From Daejeonella rubra (lineage in GTDB: Bacteria; Bacteroidota; Bacteroidia; Sphingobacteriales; Sphingobacteriaceae): a stretch of 64,000 nt of DNA. The notes under the pieces were generated by a model. That model saw nothing but the letters and a program-made list of their open reading frames with translations, was not told where the DNA came from and did not search any database. The position numbers were made by a program, and so were the translations under genes. Positions 51,462 through 60,909 of the stretch are shown here, piece by piece. The stretch spans positions 1 through 64,000 of the forward strand of contig NZ_FNHH01000008.1 of NCBI RefSeq assembly GCF_900103545.1. Direction: 5' to 3'. Within the stretch, counting starts at the first letter, position 1. Each line of letters begins with the position of its first letter.

Positions 51462-53771
51462 CTATTTAAAAACGAAAGGCAAATAAAGACCTACAGAGAT
51501 ATTACGTCCCTGATTGTAATATCCCGCATTCAGATTACCCTCATCTAAACGACCAGGCTTAAACCTGCTCAGATGGTCATAATAAGCCTTATCAAACAAG
51601 TTGTTTGCTGAAATATTAACCCTTAATGGCTGATTTTTTAGCATGAAAGTCGTTCCCATAGCCAGATTGACCAGTGTATAAGCTCCGGTTGGCGTTTCAA
51701 AGTTATCCACTCTGGTTTGCTTGAAAACATTGTCCAGTGCAACTGAAAAGTAGGTACTCTTCAAACTTCCTTTAAATTCGGGCTCCAGCCTGAGCTCATT
51801 CCTTAATACAGCGGCAGGAATAAAAGGAAGTGCCTTATCGGTCGCCCGGTTTATCCCGCGGGTATAAGAAAAACTATTTTCAAAGTGGATCAGCTCGGCA
51901 GGGTGAAGGGTAAAGCCAGCTTCAATTCCTGATAAGTTTGCATTATCCTGTACAAAACGATATACAGGTAATGTTTCAGTATCCACAAGTATAGTTTCGT
52001 TATTGACCTGACGATTATAGATATAATTATCAATATGATTATTAAAGGCGCCCAGACTGGCACTGATCACATTATTGTTGAATTCAAAAGCAAAATCACC
52101 ATAATAACTATTCTCAGGTTTCAGGTTATTATTTCCAATCTCATACCTGAATGTTCCTTCATGAACTCCATCTGAACTTAACTCAGCAATATTCGGTGAG
52201 CGAAATGCTGATCCAAGGTTAGCCTTAAAATTAAAATGATCATTAAACTCTTTCGTAAACCCAAGGGCTCCGCTAACATTGGAGAAGTTATTGGTGAAAT
52301 TATTGAATTTGGGATTACCATCTTCAGACATTTGCTCGCCTGTTATGCTGCGATAATCAAAACGGGCACCCAGGTTAAATGTGGTACTCTCCCATGATTT
52401 TTTAGCATAAGCAAAAACACCCAGTTCATTGGAATTATAATCAGGAATAAGAAGTTCTTCAGCTCTGTTCCTGTTATTCTGTAAGCTTCCCGAAAGTCCA
52501 ATTACAGGTTCCCAGCCGTTATTCTCATTGAAATAGTATTTGAAATCAGAACTATAAGTTTTAAGATCAAAAAAGAGTGAGGGGTTTATCCTGTCTTCTT
52601 CCAATTCTCTCCTCTGGTTATTCTGATAAGCCAGGATGGTACGCAACCTTCCGCTGCCCAGCAAAACATGACTGTTTATAGCAACTTTATAATGACGTAT
52701 ATCCTGAAAAGGAAGAAATAAGGTGCGATCTTTTAATTGCTTATCAGTTAATACTGCTCCGTTTTCATCCTCGAATTTACCATCAGCATTTCTTGAGAAA
52801 TCAGGAAGTCCAATATTATTCTTAAAGCTTGAAAGATTTAAATGCGCATATCCCCATTTCTTATTCAACCCAAGCTGTCCGCTGAAATTTGTTTCATTAA
52901 ATCCAGTGTTGGCAATTCTCCCTCCGGGAGCCTTATAGCTATAGGCGCTTTTTACTGACCCTCTTGCACGCCAGATAAATCCATTACTATTTCCCTGAAG
53001 CATTGCAGAACTTCCGCTAAGACCATTGTTAGACTGGTAGCTTGTTAAAACTTCCCCTCTTACTTGTCCTTCCGGAGATGGTAATGGCTCAAGCACATTG
53101 ATAACACCTCCCAGGGCGTCTGAACCATATAATAAACTAGCTGCACCACGTAAAACTTCAACGCGCTCCGCACTGTACTGGTCGACTTCCATACCATGTT
53201 CATCGCCCCATTGCTGCCCTTCCTGTTTAGCTCCGTCAACCAGAGTAACTACCCGGTTATAGCTCAACCCGCGGATCACAGGTTTAGAAATACCTCCTCC
53301 GGTAGTGACCTGAGAAACACCGGGAATTTTAGCTATCGCATCGATCAGGTTGCCTGAGGGTCGATTGATCAGTTGATCTTTGGTGACCGATGAAACAGCT
53401 GTACTATTCTTGCGGTTATCAGAACTGAAAGCTGTACCGGTAATCACAACCTCTTTGGCTTCAATAATACTTGGGAATAACTCGAATTCAAGGGGCGAAT
53501 TCAAAGACAGATCAATGGTTTGAATGAGTGTTCTATAACCAATATACCTTACCTCGATAAGGAACTTTCCCTTTTCAGGAATGTTTTTAAATATAAACTG
53601 GCCTGAATTATTGGTTACAACAGAAATTTTTAGATCGGGTATGGTAACAAGGGCTCCGGGTAGTGACTCTTTGGTTTGACCATCAATAACTTTACCTTCA
53701 AGAGAAACAAGTTTAGCGGATGCGCTGAAAAATGATAATAGCAAAAACAGATATAGAATAATAGATTTCAT
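51462..53771 (-). CDS. TonB-dependent receptor, ZnuD-like
   Basis: A 769-residue receptor with signal peptide, carboxypeptidase-regulatory-like domain (about residues 20-105), plug (PVIRGLSYNRVVTLVDG with EGQQWGDEHG) and barrel ending LPFVFK. The GDEHG motif is like that of ZnuD zinc receptors. A small Cys/His protein gene lies just upstream on the same strand, consistent with metal uptake. The metal is inferred. Confidence 0.9.
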   Translation of the reverse strand: MKSIILYLFLLLSFFSASAKLVSLEGKVIDGQTKESLPGALVTIPDLKISVVTNNSGQFIFKNIPEKGKFLIEVRYIGYRTLIQTIDLSLNSPLEFELFPSIIEAKEVVITGTAFSSDNRKNSTAVSSVTKDQLINRPSGNLIDAIAKIPGVSQVTTGGGISKPVIRGLSYNRVVTLVDGAKQEGQQWGDEHGMEVDQYSAERVEVLRGAASLLYGSDALGGVINVLEPLPSPEGQVRGEVLTSYQSNNGLSGSSAMLQGNSNGFIWRARGSVKSAYSYKAPGGRIANTGFNETNFSGQLGLNKKWGYAHLNLSSFKNNIGLPDFSRNADGKFEDENGAVLTDKQLKDRTLFLPFQDIRHYKVAINSHVLLGSGRLRTILAYQNNQRRELEEDRINPSLFFDLKTYSSDFKYYFNENNGWEPVIGLSGSLQNNRNRAEELLIPDYNSNELGVFAYAKKSWESTTFNLGARFDYRSITGEQMSEDGNPKFNNFTNNFSNVSGALGFTKEFNDHFNFKANLGSAFRSPNIAELSSDGVHEGTFRYEIGNNNLKPENSYYGDFAFEFNNNVISASLGAFNNHIDNYIYNRQVNNETILVDTETLPVYRFVQDNANLSGIEAGFTLHPAELIHFENSFSYTRGINRATDKALPFIPAAVLRNELRLEPEFKGSLKSTYFSVALDNVFKQTRVDNFETPTGAYTLVNLAMGTTFMLKNQPLRVNISANNLFDKAYYDHLSRFKPGRLDEGNLNAGYYNQGRNISVGLYLPFVFK

Positions 53772-53852
53772 TTCTATGATTTAAGAATAATTAAATAAAT
53801 TGGATGGTAGTGCCATGCGAAAGCACAGCATCATCAAAAAAGAAAGAATAAA

Positions 53853-54197
53853 TTATTCTGAAGGGGGACCTCTTAAACCAGAGAGAAGTAATTCAACAAC
53901 ATATCCTGTGACTTCATTATTAAGAAACACAGACATAACGGGCGACAGCCTTATTTTTTCAAGAAATGAAGTTTTAGTAAACGTTTTATCAAAATGAACC
54001 GCACAAACCCAGCAATAATCTGCCTTATTCTGAACATTTAGTTCATGAGAACTACTTGAATTTATGTTTTCAGAACCAGAAGAGGAAGGAATTGGCGCGT
54101 GATTATGAAATACGTCCAAAGGTAGAAAAACAGCCGAAAAGCCCATCAGCAGGAACACTGATAGATAAAAGCTAAATGATTTTCTAATTCTTTTCAT
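53853..54197 (-). CDS. Small exported Cys/His protein upstream of the receptor
   Basis: A 114-residue protein with an N-terminal hydrophobic helix. The mature part has H31-N-H33 and CWVC (62-65) with His68, which could bind a metal. Proteins with H-rich segments and a CxxC of this size are common before TonB metal receptors in Bacteroidota. It precedes the receptor by 81 bp on the same strand. The function is inferred from context. Confidence 0.65.
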   Translation of the reverse strand: MKRIRKSFSFYLSVFLLMGFSAVFLPLDVFHNHAPIPSSSGSENINSSSSHELNVQNKADYCWVCAVHFDKTFTKTSFLEKIRLSPVMSVFLNNEVTGYVVELLLSGLRGPPSE

Positions 54198-54210
54198 ACT
54201 ATATTCAATA

Positions 54211-54218
54211 CAAAATTA
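54211..54218 (-). promoter_or_regulatory. -7 box of the Cys/His protein-receptor operon
   Basis: TAATTTTG on the minus strand matches TAnnTTTG, 13 bp before the ATG at 54197. Confidence 0.45.
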
Positions 54219-54428
54219 GACAAAAGCTTAATCAATACCTAATACATAGAGTAAAGGGCTGTAACAATTTAGTGTCCGGAAGCTTGCTAGTTGGTTAATA
54301 AGGATGTTAACCGAGGTGTACAAATTTTAACTAAAAATCAATGCAATTGAATTAAAAAAATATATGGATCTATTTAATACCATTCCTGTTTCCGCCAGAT
54401 CCGGGTAGATAATAAATCAAACACAAAT

Positions 54429-54454
54429 ATACCGGAATAGGTAAAATACCGGAA
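54429..54454. repeat. Two 9-bp direct repeats upstream of the GntP gene
   Basis: ATACCGGAA occurs at 54429-54437 and 54446-54454, 17 bp apart, within the 319-bp gap before the permease. I see nothing else in this gap. Confidence 0.4.
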
Positions 54455-54516
54455 ATCTCCCCCCGAAGCCAGAGAAAAAAGAATGCAGCTTTTGGATTTA
54501 AATCTTAAATTCAGGA

Positions 54517-55854
54517 ATGATATCATTTTTATTACTCATAGCAAGTGTCATATTTCTGATTTTGCTAACAGCAAAATGGCATTTACATCCATTTCTGGCC
54601 CTATTGTTTGTCGCGCTCTTTTTTGGAGTCCTCTCAGGAATGGATCTGGATACCATTATAAAATCTATCAATGATGGGTTTGGCAATACAATTGGCAAAA
54701 TCGGAATAGTCATAGCGCTGGGTGTGATCATTGGTGCTTTTCTGGAGTATTCCGGAGGTGCCTATAAACTCGCAGAGATCGTCATAAATCTGATCGGCAA
54801 AAAAAGGGTTCATGAAGCCATGGGTATTATAGGATTCATTGTTTCCATTCCTGTATTTGCCGACAGCGGATTTATAATTCTAAATCCATTAAATAAAAGT
54901 TTAACTAAGAAAGCCGGGCTTTCAATTGTGGGGACTGCAGTTGCTCTTATACTAGGTTTAATGATATCCCACGTGTTAATTCCTCCAACTCCCGGACCAA
55001 TCGCTACAGCTGGTATCATTGGTGCTGATGTCGGATTAGTTATGCTTGTTGGACTCATCATTGGTATGTTCTCATTGGTTGTTGCTATACTGTTTTCCAA
55101 ATATTATGCTGCCAGAACCTACATTGATCCAAACCCTGAATTATCTGAGGAGATCATTCAGGAAAAAATAAAAAATGCACCCAGCGCTATTAAGTCATTT
55201 CTACCAATTGTATTGCCAATAATATTGATAATCGGTAAATCCGTAGTCGATTTTATTATTGTTGGTGGACAGGAATTAGCCTGGTGGTATAAAATGATCG
55301 GATTTATGGGATCTCCGGTAATCGCACTGTTTATTGGGATGTTGTTTGTGTTTTTAATTCCCAAAAAACTGGATAAAGAAATTCTTTCTACAACAGGATG
55401 GGTGGGTAAAGCCATCAATGATGCATCAACGATCATCATTATCTCTGGCGCAGGTGGAATTTTTGGAGCAATCCTTCAAAATAGTGGAATTGCCTCAACC
55501 ATGGCCAATGGTTTATCTCAGGCAAACCTTGGAATCTGGCTTCCTTTTATACTTTGTGCTGCGATAAAAACAGCACAAGGATCATCTACCGTAGCAATGA
55601 TAACAACCGCATCGATCATTGCCCCAATGTTGCCAGGAATGGGCTTTGTATCTGAGATTGACAAAGCATTAATTGTTGCTGCGATCGGAGCCGGAGCCAT
55701 GGTGGTATCGCATGCCAATGATAGTGGATTTTGGATCACAACTCAATTTTCAGGAATTGATGTGAAAACAGGATACCGAACCTATACTTTAGGCACATTG
55801 GTGGTCGGGATATCTACTGCAGTGTTTGTTTATATAGCTACATTCATAGTTTAG
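54517..55854 (+). CDS. GntP-family gluconate/organic acid:H+ symporter
   Basis: A 445-residue inner-membrane permease with 11-14 hydrophobic helices. GVLSGMDLDTIIKSINDGFGNTIG, SIPVFADSGF and LIPPTPGPIATAG are diagnostic of the GntP family. It imports gluconate or a related sugar acid. No gluconate kinase is adjacent; the oxidoreductase downstream is on the other strand. Confidence 0.92.
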   Translation: MISFLLLIASVIFLILLTAKWHLHPFLALLFVALFFGVLSGMDLDTIIKSINDGFGNTIGKIGIVIALGVIIGAFLEYSGGAYKLAEIVINLIGKKRVHEAMGIIGFIVSIPVFADSGFIILNPLNKSLTKKAGLSIVGTAVALILGLMISHVLIPPTPGPIATAGIIGADVGLVMLVGLIIGMFSLVVAILFSKYYAARTYIDPNPELSEEIIQEKIKNAPSAIKSFLPIVLPIILIIGKSVVDFIIVGGQELAWWYKMIGFMGSPVIALFIGMLFVFLIPKKLDKEILSTTGWVGKAINDASTIIIISGAGGIFGAILQNSGIASTMANGLSQANLGIWLPFILCAAIKTAQGSSTVAMITTASIIAPMLPGMGFVSEIDKALIVAAIGAGAMVVSHANDSGFWITTQFSGIDVKTGYRTYTLGTLVVGISTAVFVYIATFIV

Positions 55855-55907
55855 TGCTAGTCGAATTACTCTGAAATAGCACGTATTCAATGTGTAATGA
55901 ATAAAAC

Positions 55908-56933
55908 CTAAAACTCTGCCTTAGTCTCCAGTATCTCGATCTGAGCCAGCACTTCAAACTCCTTAACCGGAAAGTCTTTCCCGTTTCTGATGGTTTGAAC
56001 TACGGCTTCAAAAAGATCCATATATCTACCCTTAATTGATGGAACAAGTTCTACTGTTTTCACTCCCTCATCACTCATAAGGGTTAGTCTTCCTTCCTTT
56101 CCGGCTTCTTCTTCCCCAAAACCAGCATCTCCGGGCTTCATACCAGCAATTAACTGATCTTCCTGTTTATCGCAGAACGCCTTTACAAATGAGCCCTTTG
56201 TTCCATTTATTATAATTCCAGGTAGTGGGTCTGCAACCAGCAAACTGGTAGTAATAAATACATTCACCTGATTTGGATATCTAAGATGGATATGCCCATA
56301 ATCATCAACCTGTGAATTCTTGCGGTAAACTCCGGTAATCTTGCGAAATCCGGATGGTTTACCCAAAATACAAATGGTCTGGTCTAATAAATGTGCTGCA
56401 AGATCATATACTATACCAGCTGCAGGTAGCGGTGTTTCTTTGAAAACCTTCGGACCAATCTCGGCACGATAACGGTCATAGCGCAGATGGATCTCAATGA
56501 TATCCCCTAATTTTCCGCTATTGATCGTATCTCTGGTTACTGCAAAATCGCTTGAAAACCTCCGGTTCTGATACACCATTACTTTACGGCCAAGCTTCCT
56601 TCCAAGATCAAAGATCTCCTGGGCTTCTTTGATAGTTGGAGCAAATGGTTTCTCAACCAGAATATCCTTTCCTGCCATCAGGGCCTTCCTGGAATAATCA
56701 ACATGGGTATTACTTGGTGTATTAACAATTACAAGTTCAATTTCCGGATCATCAAGAATTTCCTGAAGAGTATCATAACTTTTTACATCCGGATAATCAG
56801 CATTTACCTTTTTGGTATTGTGTTCCAGGACACCTTTAAAATCAAATCCTGAATGTGCATGCACAAAAGGCCCATGGAATAACTTACCCGACATTCCATA
56901 CGCCAATAAAGCGGTAACGATTGGTTTTTGCAT
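55908..56933 (-). CDS. Gfo/Idh/MocA-family oxidoreductase
   Basis: A 341-residue NAD(P)-dependent dehydrogenase. The N-terminal Rossmann part (TALLAYGMSGKLFHGPF, VNTPSNTHVDYSRKAL, LVEKPFAPTIKEA with the conserved EKP motif) is followed by the GFO/IDH/MocA C-terminal domain (YDLAAHLLDQTI). The substrate, likely a sugar or inositol derivative, is unknown. A -7 box lies just before the ATG. Confidence 0.9.
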   Translation of the reverse strand: MQKPIVTALLAYGMSGKLFHGPFVHAHSGFDFKGVLEHNTKKVNADYPDVKSYDTLQEILDDPEIELVIVNTPSNTHVDYSRKALMAGKDILVEKPFAPTIKEAQEIFDLGRKLGRKVMVYQNRRFSSDFAVTRDTINSGKLGDIIEIHLRYDRYRAEIGPKVFKETPLPAAGIVYDLAAHLLDQTICILGKPSGFRKITGVYRKNSQVDDYGHIHLRYPNQVNVFITTSLLVADPLPGIIINGTKGSFVKAFCDKQEDQLIAGMKPGDAGFGEEEAGKEGRLTLMSDEGVKTVELVPSIKGRYMDLFEAVVQTIRNGKDFPVKEFEVLAQIEILETKAEF

Positions 56934-56936
56934 GAA

Positions 56937-56944
56937 CAAATATA
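56937..56944 (-). promoter_or_regulatory. -7 box adjacent to the oxidoreductase ATG
   Basis: TATATTTG on the minus strand matches TAnnTTTG and ends 3 bp before the ATG at 56933; if used, the mRNA would be leaderless or nearly so. Confidence 0.3.
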
Positions 56945-57015
56945 ATATTTGAAATGTAAGTTCAGTTTTGAAATTTACATTCCTTCAAATCCCTAATTTT
57001 TACAGACTTTTGCAT

Positions 57016-57354
57016 ATGACACCATCAGAAATAAACAAAAAGTGGACTGAATTACAGGAAAAGATCGCTAAAGATTTTGATTCGGAGCTTCCTGATATGA
57101 AAGTAATGCTATTCCTGATCGGTGTGCAGGAACTTGGAAAAGGGCCATCAAAGTTCAGCAAACGACAAAAAGAAGAACTAATGCATATTGCAAATTGCCG
57201 CTTATTTAGTGAACTTGGCTTTTATGAATTGGAAGGAGTTGACCAGGACGGCTGGCCGCATTGGAAACTGATAAAACAGATTCCTGCTTATACCCTCCTG
57301 GAACAGGAAATGATCATGCGCTCCCTGATGGTCACCTATTTTGAAAATATTTAA
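57016..57354 (+). CDS. Conserved small protein of unknown function
   Basis: A 112-residue soluble protein: KVMLFLIGVQELGKGPSKFSKRQKEELMHIANCRLFSELGFY is strongly patterned, with helical segments and no known catalytic motif. It has the look of a conserved Bacteroidota protein. The ATG at 57016 is preferred over the open frame from 56968. It precedes the peptidyl-prolyl isomerase gene by 41 bp. Confidence 0.7.
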   Translation: MTPSEINKKWTELQEKIAKDFDSELPDMKVMLFLIGVQELGKGPSKFSKRQKEELMHIANCRLFSELGFYELEGVDQDGWPHWKLIKQIPAYTLLEQEMIMRSLMVTYFENI

Positions 57355-57395
57355 GAATGAAAACTCCATCTGTTAGTAAATTTTAATAATTAAAA

Positions 57396-58097
57396 ATGAA
57401 AAGATATCTTACCCTGGTTCTGGTCCTGGTAATTTCCACCATATCGGCAAAGCCAAAACATGATTATGTACGGATCAAAACTAATAAAGGAGAATGTATC
57501 ATCATGCTATACAACCAAACTCCTAAGCATCACGACAATTTTTTAAAGCTCACAAAAGAAGGATTCTATAATGGAACACTATTTCACAGAGTGATACAGG
57601 AATTTATGATCCAGGGTGGTGATCCAGATTCAAAAACTGCGAAGGCAGGACAGGAATTAGGTGAAGGCGACCTGGGATATCTGGTTGATGCCGAATTCAG
57701 AGATAGTCTGTTTCACAAGAAAGGGGTATTAGCAGCGGCCCGCGACAATAATCCTGCAAAGGCATCCAGTGCCAGCCAGTTCTATATTGTTCAGGGTAAA
57801 AAATGGACCGATGAAACTCTTGATGATATCAGAAAGAAAAGAATGAATAACAGGGTAATCCCTGAATCACAGCGCAAGGTTTATAAAGAAGTGGGCGGCA
57901 CACCACACCTGGATCAAAACTATACTGTTTATGGAGAGGTGGTCAAAGGACTCGAAATGATCGATAATATTGTTGCTGTAAAGAAATCTCCTGCAGATCG
58001 CCCCTTAGAAGATATATCGATGGAAGTAAGCGTTCTCAAAAAAGGAGAAGCACGAAAACTGGAAAAGAAAATGGGTCTAAAAAATAATACGCTATAA
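57396..58097 (+). CDS. Cyclophilin-type peptidyl-prolyl isomerase, exported
   Basis: A 233-residue cyclophilin with a signal peptide (ending ISAKP). FHRVIQEFMIQGGDPD and SSASQFYIVQG are the core motifs with the active-site Arg, Phe and Gln. It speeds proline isomerisation in periplasmic proteins. Exonuclease III follows by 6 bp. Confidence 0.93.
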   Translation: MKRYLTLVLVLVISTISAKPKHDYVRIKTNKGECIIMLYNQTPKHHDNFLKLTKEGFYNGTLFHRVIQEFMIQGGDPDSKTAKAGQELGEGDLGYLVDAEFRDSLFHKKGVLAAARDNNPAKASSASQFYIVQGKKWTDETLDDIRKKRMNNRVIPESQRKVYKEVGGTPHLDQNYTVYGEVVKGLEMIDNIVAVKKSPADRPLEDISMEVSVLKKGEARKLEKKMGLKNNTL

Positions 58098-58103
58098 TAT
58101 TCA

Positions 58104-58871
58104 ATGAAAATAATAACCTATAATGTAAATGGAATAAGGTCAGCATTTAGCAAAAATTGGCTGGAATGGTTGAAGGCCGCCAACCCAGATGTGATCTGTT
58201 TACAAGAAATTAAAGCTACACCTGATCAAATTACAGACCTGCTTTTACTCGAACAATTGGGATATGAACATTACTGGAATCCGGCTGAAAAAAAAGGTTA
58301 TAGCGGCACAGCCATTTTTACCAAAATTACACCAAAACACGTTGAATACATTTCGGGCATGGATGATTATGACCGGGAAGGGCGAATAATCAGAGCCGAT
58401 TTTGAAGGTGTGTCGGTCATGAGTACTTATTTCCCATCAGGATCAAGTGGTGAAGACAGACAGGATTTCAAATACCGCTTCTTAGAAGATTTTCAGGACT
58501 ATTCCGATAAATTAAAGCTCGAATATCCCAATCTGGTGATATCAGGAGATTATAATATTTGCCATAAACCGATAGATATCCATAACCCCAAATCCAATGC
58601 GAATTCTTCAGGATTCCTGCCCGAAGAACGTGAATGGATGGAAAATTTTATGAAGAGCGGATATATCGACTCCTTCCGGCATTTTAATATCGAGCCCCAT
58701 AATTATACCTGGTGGAGTTTCAGAGCAAATGCAAGAAATAAGAATCTGGGATGGCGGATCGATTATAATATGGTTTCTGAAGGGCTGCGTGATAAGCTTA
58801 AAAGAGCTGCAATCTTACCTGAAGCCAGACATTCTGACCATTGCCCCGTATTGCTGGAACTGGATCTGTAA
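58104..58871 (+). CDS. xth: Exodeoxyribonuclease III
   Basis: A 255-residue AP endonuclease/3'-exonuclease. It has the YNVNGIRSAFSK opening, the CLQEIKA metal ligand, SGDYNICHKPIDIHNP and RHSDHCPVLLELDL with the catalytic Asp-His. It acts at abasic sites in base excision repair. It begins 6 bp after the cyclophilin gene and ends exactly where the opposite-strand gene ends. Confidence 0.95.
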   Translation: MKIITYNVNGIRSAFSKNWLEWLKAANPDVICLQEIKATPDQITDLLLLEQLGYEHYWNPAEKKGYSGTAIFTKITPKHVEYISGMDDYDREGRIIRADFEGVSVMSTYFPSGSSGEDRQDFKYRFLEDFQDYSDKLKLEYPNLVISGDYNICHKPIDIHNPKSNANSSGFLPEEREWMENFMKSGYIDSFRHFNIEPHNYTWWSFRANARNKNLGWRIDYNMVSEGLRDKLKRAAILPEARHSDHCPVLLELDL

Positions 58872-59444
58872 TCAGAACTCCCAGATCCTATCCGGGCAAA
58901 TGCAGGAATCAAGTTTAATGTCAAACTCATTCAGATCGCTGATCTCATCAACCGGATCAAAGAAAGAAATTCCCATTTTTTGTACGTCGGGTCGGCAATT
59001 GCTTAGAAAACGATCGTAAAAACCCTTGCCATAACCTGCACGGTTGCCTTTTTTATCAAAGGCAAGTAAGGGGATGAAAACAAGGTCGATCTGATCATTT
59101 GAAATGATTTTGCCATGAATCGGCTCGGGAATATCAAATTTATTCCTTCCCAGAATGGTATATTCATGATCGTACAGGACATTCTCCATTTCAAGATTTT
59201 CGAAATTTGTCCTGGGAATGACTATTTGCAATTGCGGCTCGGCATGTTTAAAGTAATTCAAAATAGAAAAGGTGTCAACCTCATTATGCTTTCTTATGGG
59301 CATAAAAACATGAACCATCCTAAACTGAGACCAATCGATCCGTTTAATCTGATCCATCAGGTCATCCGTCAGCATCCAGTACCGCGAACGGGATATGCTC
59401 AGACGTTTGTCTAAAAATTGTTTTCGCAGAGTAGCTTTATCCAC
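58872..59444 (-). CDS. 5-formyltetrahydrofolate cyclo-ligase
   Basis: A 190-residue enzyme from the GTG at 59444 (MDKATLRKQFLDKR, the family opening). It turns 5-formyl-THF into 5,10-methenyl-THF using ATP. The DLVFIPLLAFDKKGNRAGYGKGFYDRFL motif carries the ATP-binding loop. The frame is open to 59498 but the extra 18 residues are not typical. Its stop abuts that of xth. Confidence 0.92.
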   Translation of the reverse strand: MDKATLRKQFLDKRLSISRSRYWMLTDDLMDQIKRIDWSQFRMVHVFMPIRKHNEVDTFSILNYFKHAEPQLQIVIPRTNFENLEMENVLYDHEYTILGRNKFDIPEPIHGKIISNDQIDLVFIPLLAFDKKGNRAGYGKGFYDRFLSNCRPDVQKMGISFFDPVDEISDLNEFDIKLDSCICPDRIWEF

Positions 59445-59544
59445 AATACGAATGTAAAAAACAATCTGATAATCAGTGAATAAAAGCTTCAGGATCAAAA
59501 ATTTTACGAAAATTTTGCTTGATGTTTAGACCTAAAAACCCATG

Positions 59545-59582
59545 TAAAAAATAAACGGCCTCTTCACCTCTGAAAAGACCGT
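59545..59582 (-). terminator. Terminator of efp
   Basis: On the minus strand ACGGTCTTTTC pairs with GAAGAGGCCGT (with G-U pairs) and is followed by TTATTTTTTA. It lies 20 bp beyond the efp stop. Confidence 0.65.
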
Positions 59583-59602
59583 CCTATCAACCTAAAACTA
59601 AA

Positions 59603-60163
59603 CTATTTAACTCTTTCGATGTAGTCGCCTGTACGGGTATCTACTCTTACTCTGTCTCCCTGATTTACGAAAAGTGGAACACGGATCTCGATGCCTGTTT
59701 CAACTGTTGCACTCTTTAATGCATTAGTCGAGGTATCACCTTTAACAGCAGGCTCAGTATATGTAATTTCCAGCTCCACATTTGAAGGTGCCTGTGCCAT
59801 AATAGGCTCTTCACTCTCAAAGGAAACGATCACATTCATTCCTTCTTTCAGAAATCTTGCAGCAGATCCAAAAAGACTTTTCTCCACACTGAACTGCTCG
59901 AATGTTGTATTATCCATGATCACGAAATAATCACCCTCTTCATAAAGATATTGGTAATCACTCGTTTCAACACGGCAGATCTCTACCTGTTCGTCAGTAC
60001 CTAATCTTGCTTCAACAATTTTTCCGCTACGGATATTACGAAGTTTACCAATGTAAAAAGCACCTCCCTTACCGGGTGTACGGTGAATAATTTCTTCTAC
60101 AGTCACTAATTCGCCGTTGTAGCGTAAAATATTTCCTGATTTAATTTCTGACGCTTTTGCCAT
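59603..60163 (-). CDS. efp: Elongation factor P
   Basis: A 186-residue EF-P that relieves ribosome stalling at polyproline stretches. The modified-residue loop is HRTPGKGGAF with Lys32 at the tip. The three beta-barrel domains and the C-terminal GDRVRVDTRTGDYIERV motif are typical. It has its own promoter, so it is not only in the lpx operon. Confidence 0.96.
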   Translation of the reverse strand: MAKASEIKSGNILRYNGELVTVEEIIHRTPGKGGAFYIGKLRNIRSGKIVEARLGTDEQVEICRVETSDYQYLYEEGDYFVIMDNTTFEQFSVEKSLFGSAARFLKEGMNVIVSFESEEPIMAQAPSNVELEITYTEPAVKGDTSTNALKSATVETGIEIRVPLFVNQGDRVRVDTRTGDYIERVK

Positions 60164-60188
60164 TACAATATTGGATTATTTCGAGGTG

Positions 60189-60220
60189 CAAAGATACGGG
60201 CATTTTATTAAAATTCCAAA
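60189..60220 (-). promoter_or_regulatory. Promoter of efp
   Basis: On the minus strand TTTG (60220-60217) and TATCTTTG (60196-60189) lie 20 bp apart, an excellent match to the Bacteroidota promoter; the efp ATG is 25 bp downstream. Confidence 0.75.
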
Positions 60221-60266
60221 GGAAAACAGATGCCCGGGAGCAGTTCAGGCGCAGGATTTTTATACC

Positions 60267-60884
60267 TTATTTATAATCTGCAATGTTTAGACGGTTCCTG
60301 CAAAAACTATATTCCTGCTCCTGATTTGAACAGATTATGACCAGACGGTCGGATGATAGGTTTGAAGCCAATGAAAGGTACCATTCAAGGCCCTGCTGAT
60401 CCAGATTAGAAGCTGGTTCATCCAGTAATAATAAGTCTGTATCCGAACAGAAGGCCAATGCAAGTTTAACCCGCTGTTTCATGCCCGAAGAAAAATATTT
60501 TATAGCCTTGAATTCTGAATTCTTCAAACCCAGGAGTTCAATGACACTCTTCCTGTCAAAATCCTTATGATATTTCTTAAAACGGAAATGAAAGTCGATG
60601 AGTTCTGTAAGTGTAAACTCCTCAATCAATTCAAGATACGGTGCAGCCATACTCAGGTTTATGAAAACCTTTTCCTGATCGATCACTTTATCACCCTTCA
60701 AGTAGCTGATCTTTCCTTCAGAACTGCTCAGGCTGCCTGATATAACTTGTAATAAGGTTGATTTACCTGCCCCATTGGCACCTAGAATAGCGTAAGAGTT
60801 ACCGCTTCCAAATTCATAATTTATATCCCTGAAAATCCATTCGCGGTTAAATCGGCGTCCAATGTGCTCCAGGCTGATCTTCAT
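60267..60884 (-). CDS. ABC transporter ATP-binding protein
   Basis: A 205-residue ATPase: Walker A GANGAGKSTL, signature SSGMKQRVKLAL, Walker B LLLLDEPASNLD. It is short and lacks a membrane partner in the window. It lies 25 bp after lpxA in the same strand run. The cargo is unknown; the resemblance is to CcmA-like single-domain ATPases. Confidence 0.88.
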   Translation of the reverse strand: MKISLEHIGRRFNREWIFRDINYEFGSGNSYAILGANGAGKSTLLQVISGSLSSSEGKISYLKGDKVIDQEKVFINLSMAAPYLELIEEFTLTELIDFHFRFKKYHKDFDRKSVIELLGLKNSEFKAIKYFSSGMKQRVKLALAFCSDTDLLLLDEPASNLDQQGLEWYLSLASNLSSDRLVIICSNQEQEYSFCRNRLNIADYK

Positions 60885-60909
60885 ATAGGCTATAAATATG
60901 GATCAGGTA

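Noticed and set aside
53800..53997. 65-residue plus-strand frame opposite the Cys/His protein
   Set aside because: Antisense of a better-supported gene with signal sequence and CxxC motif.
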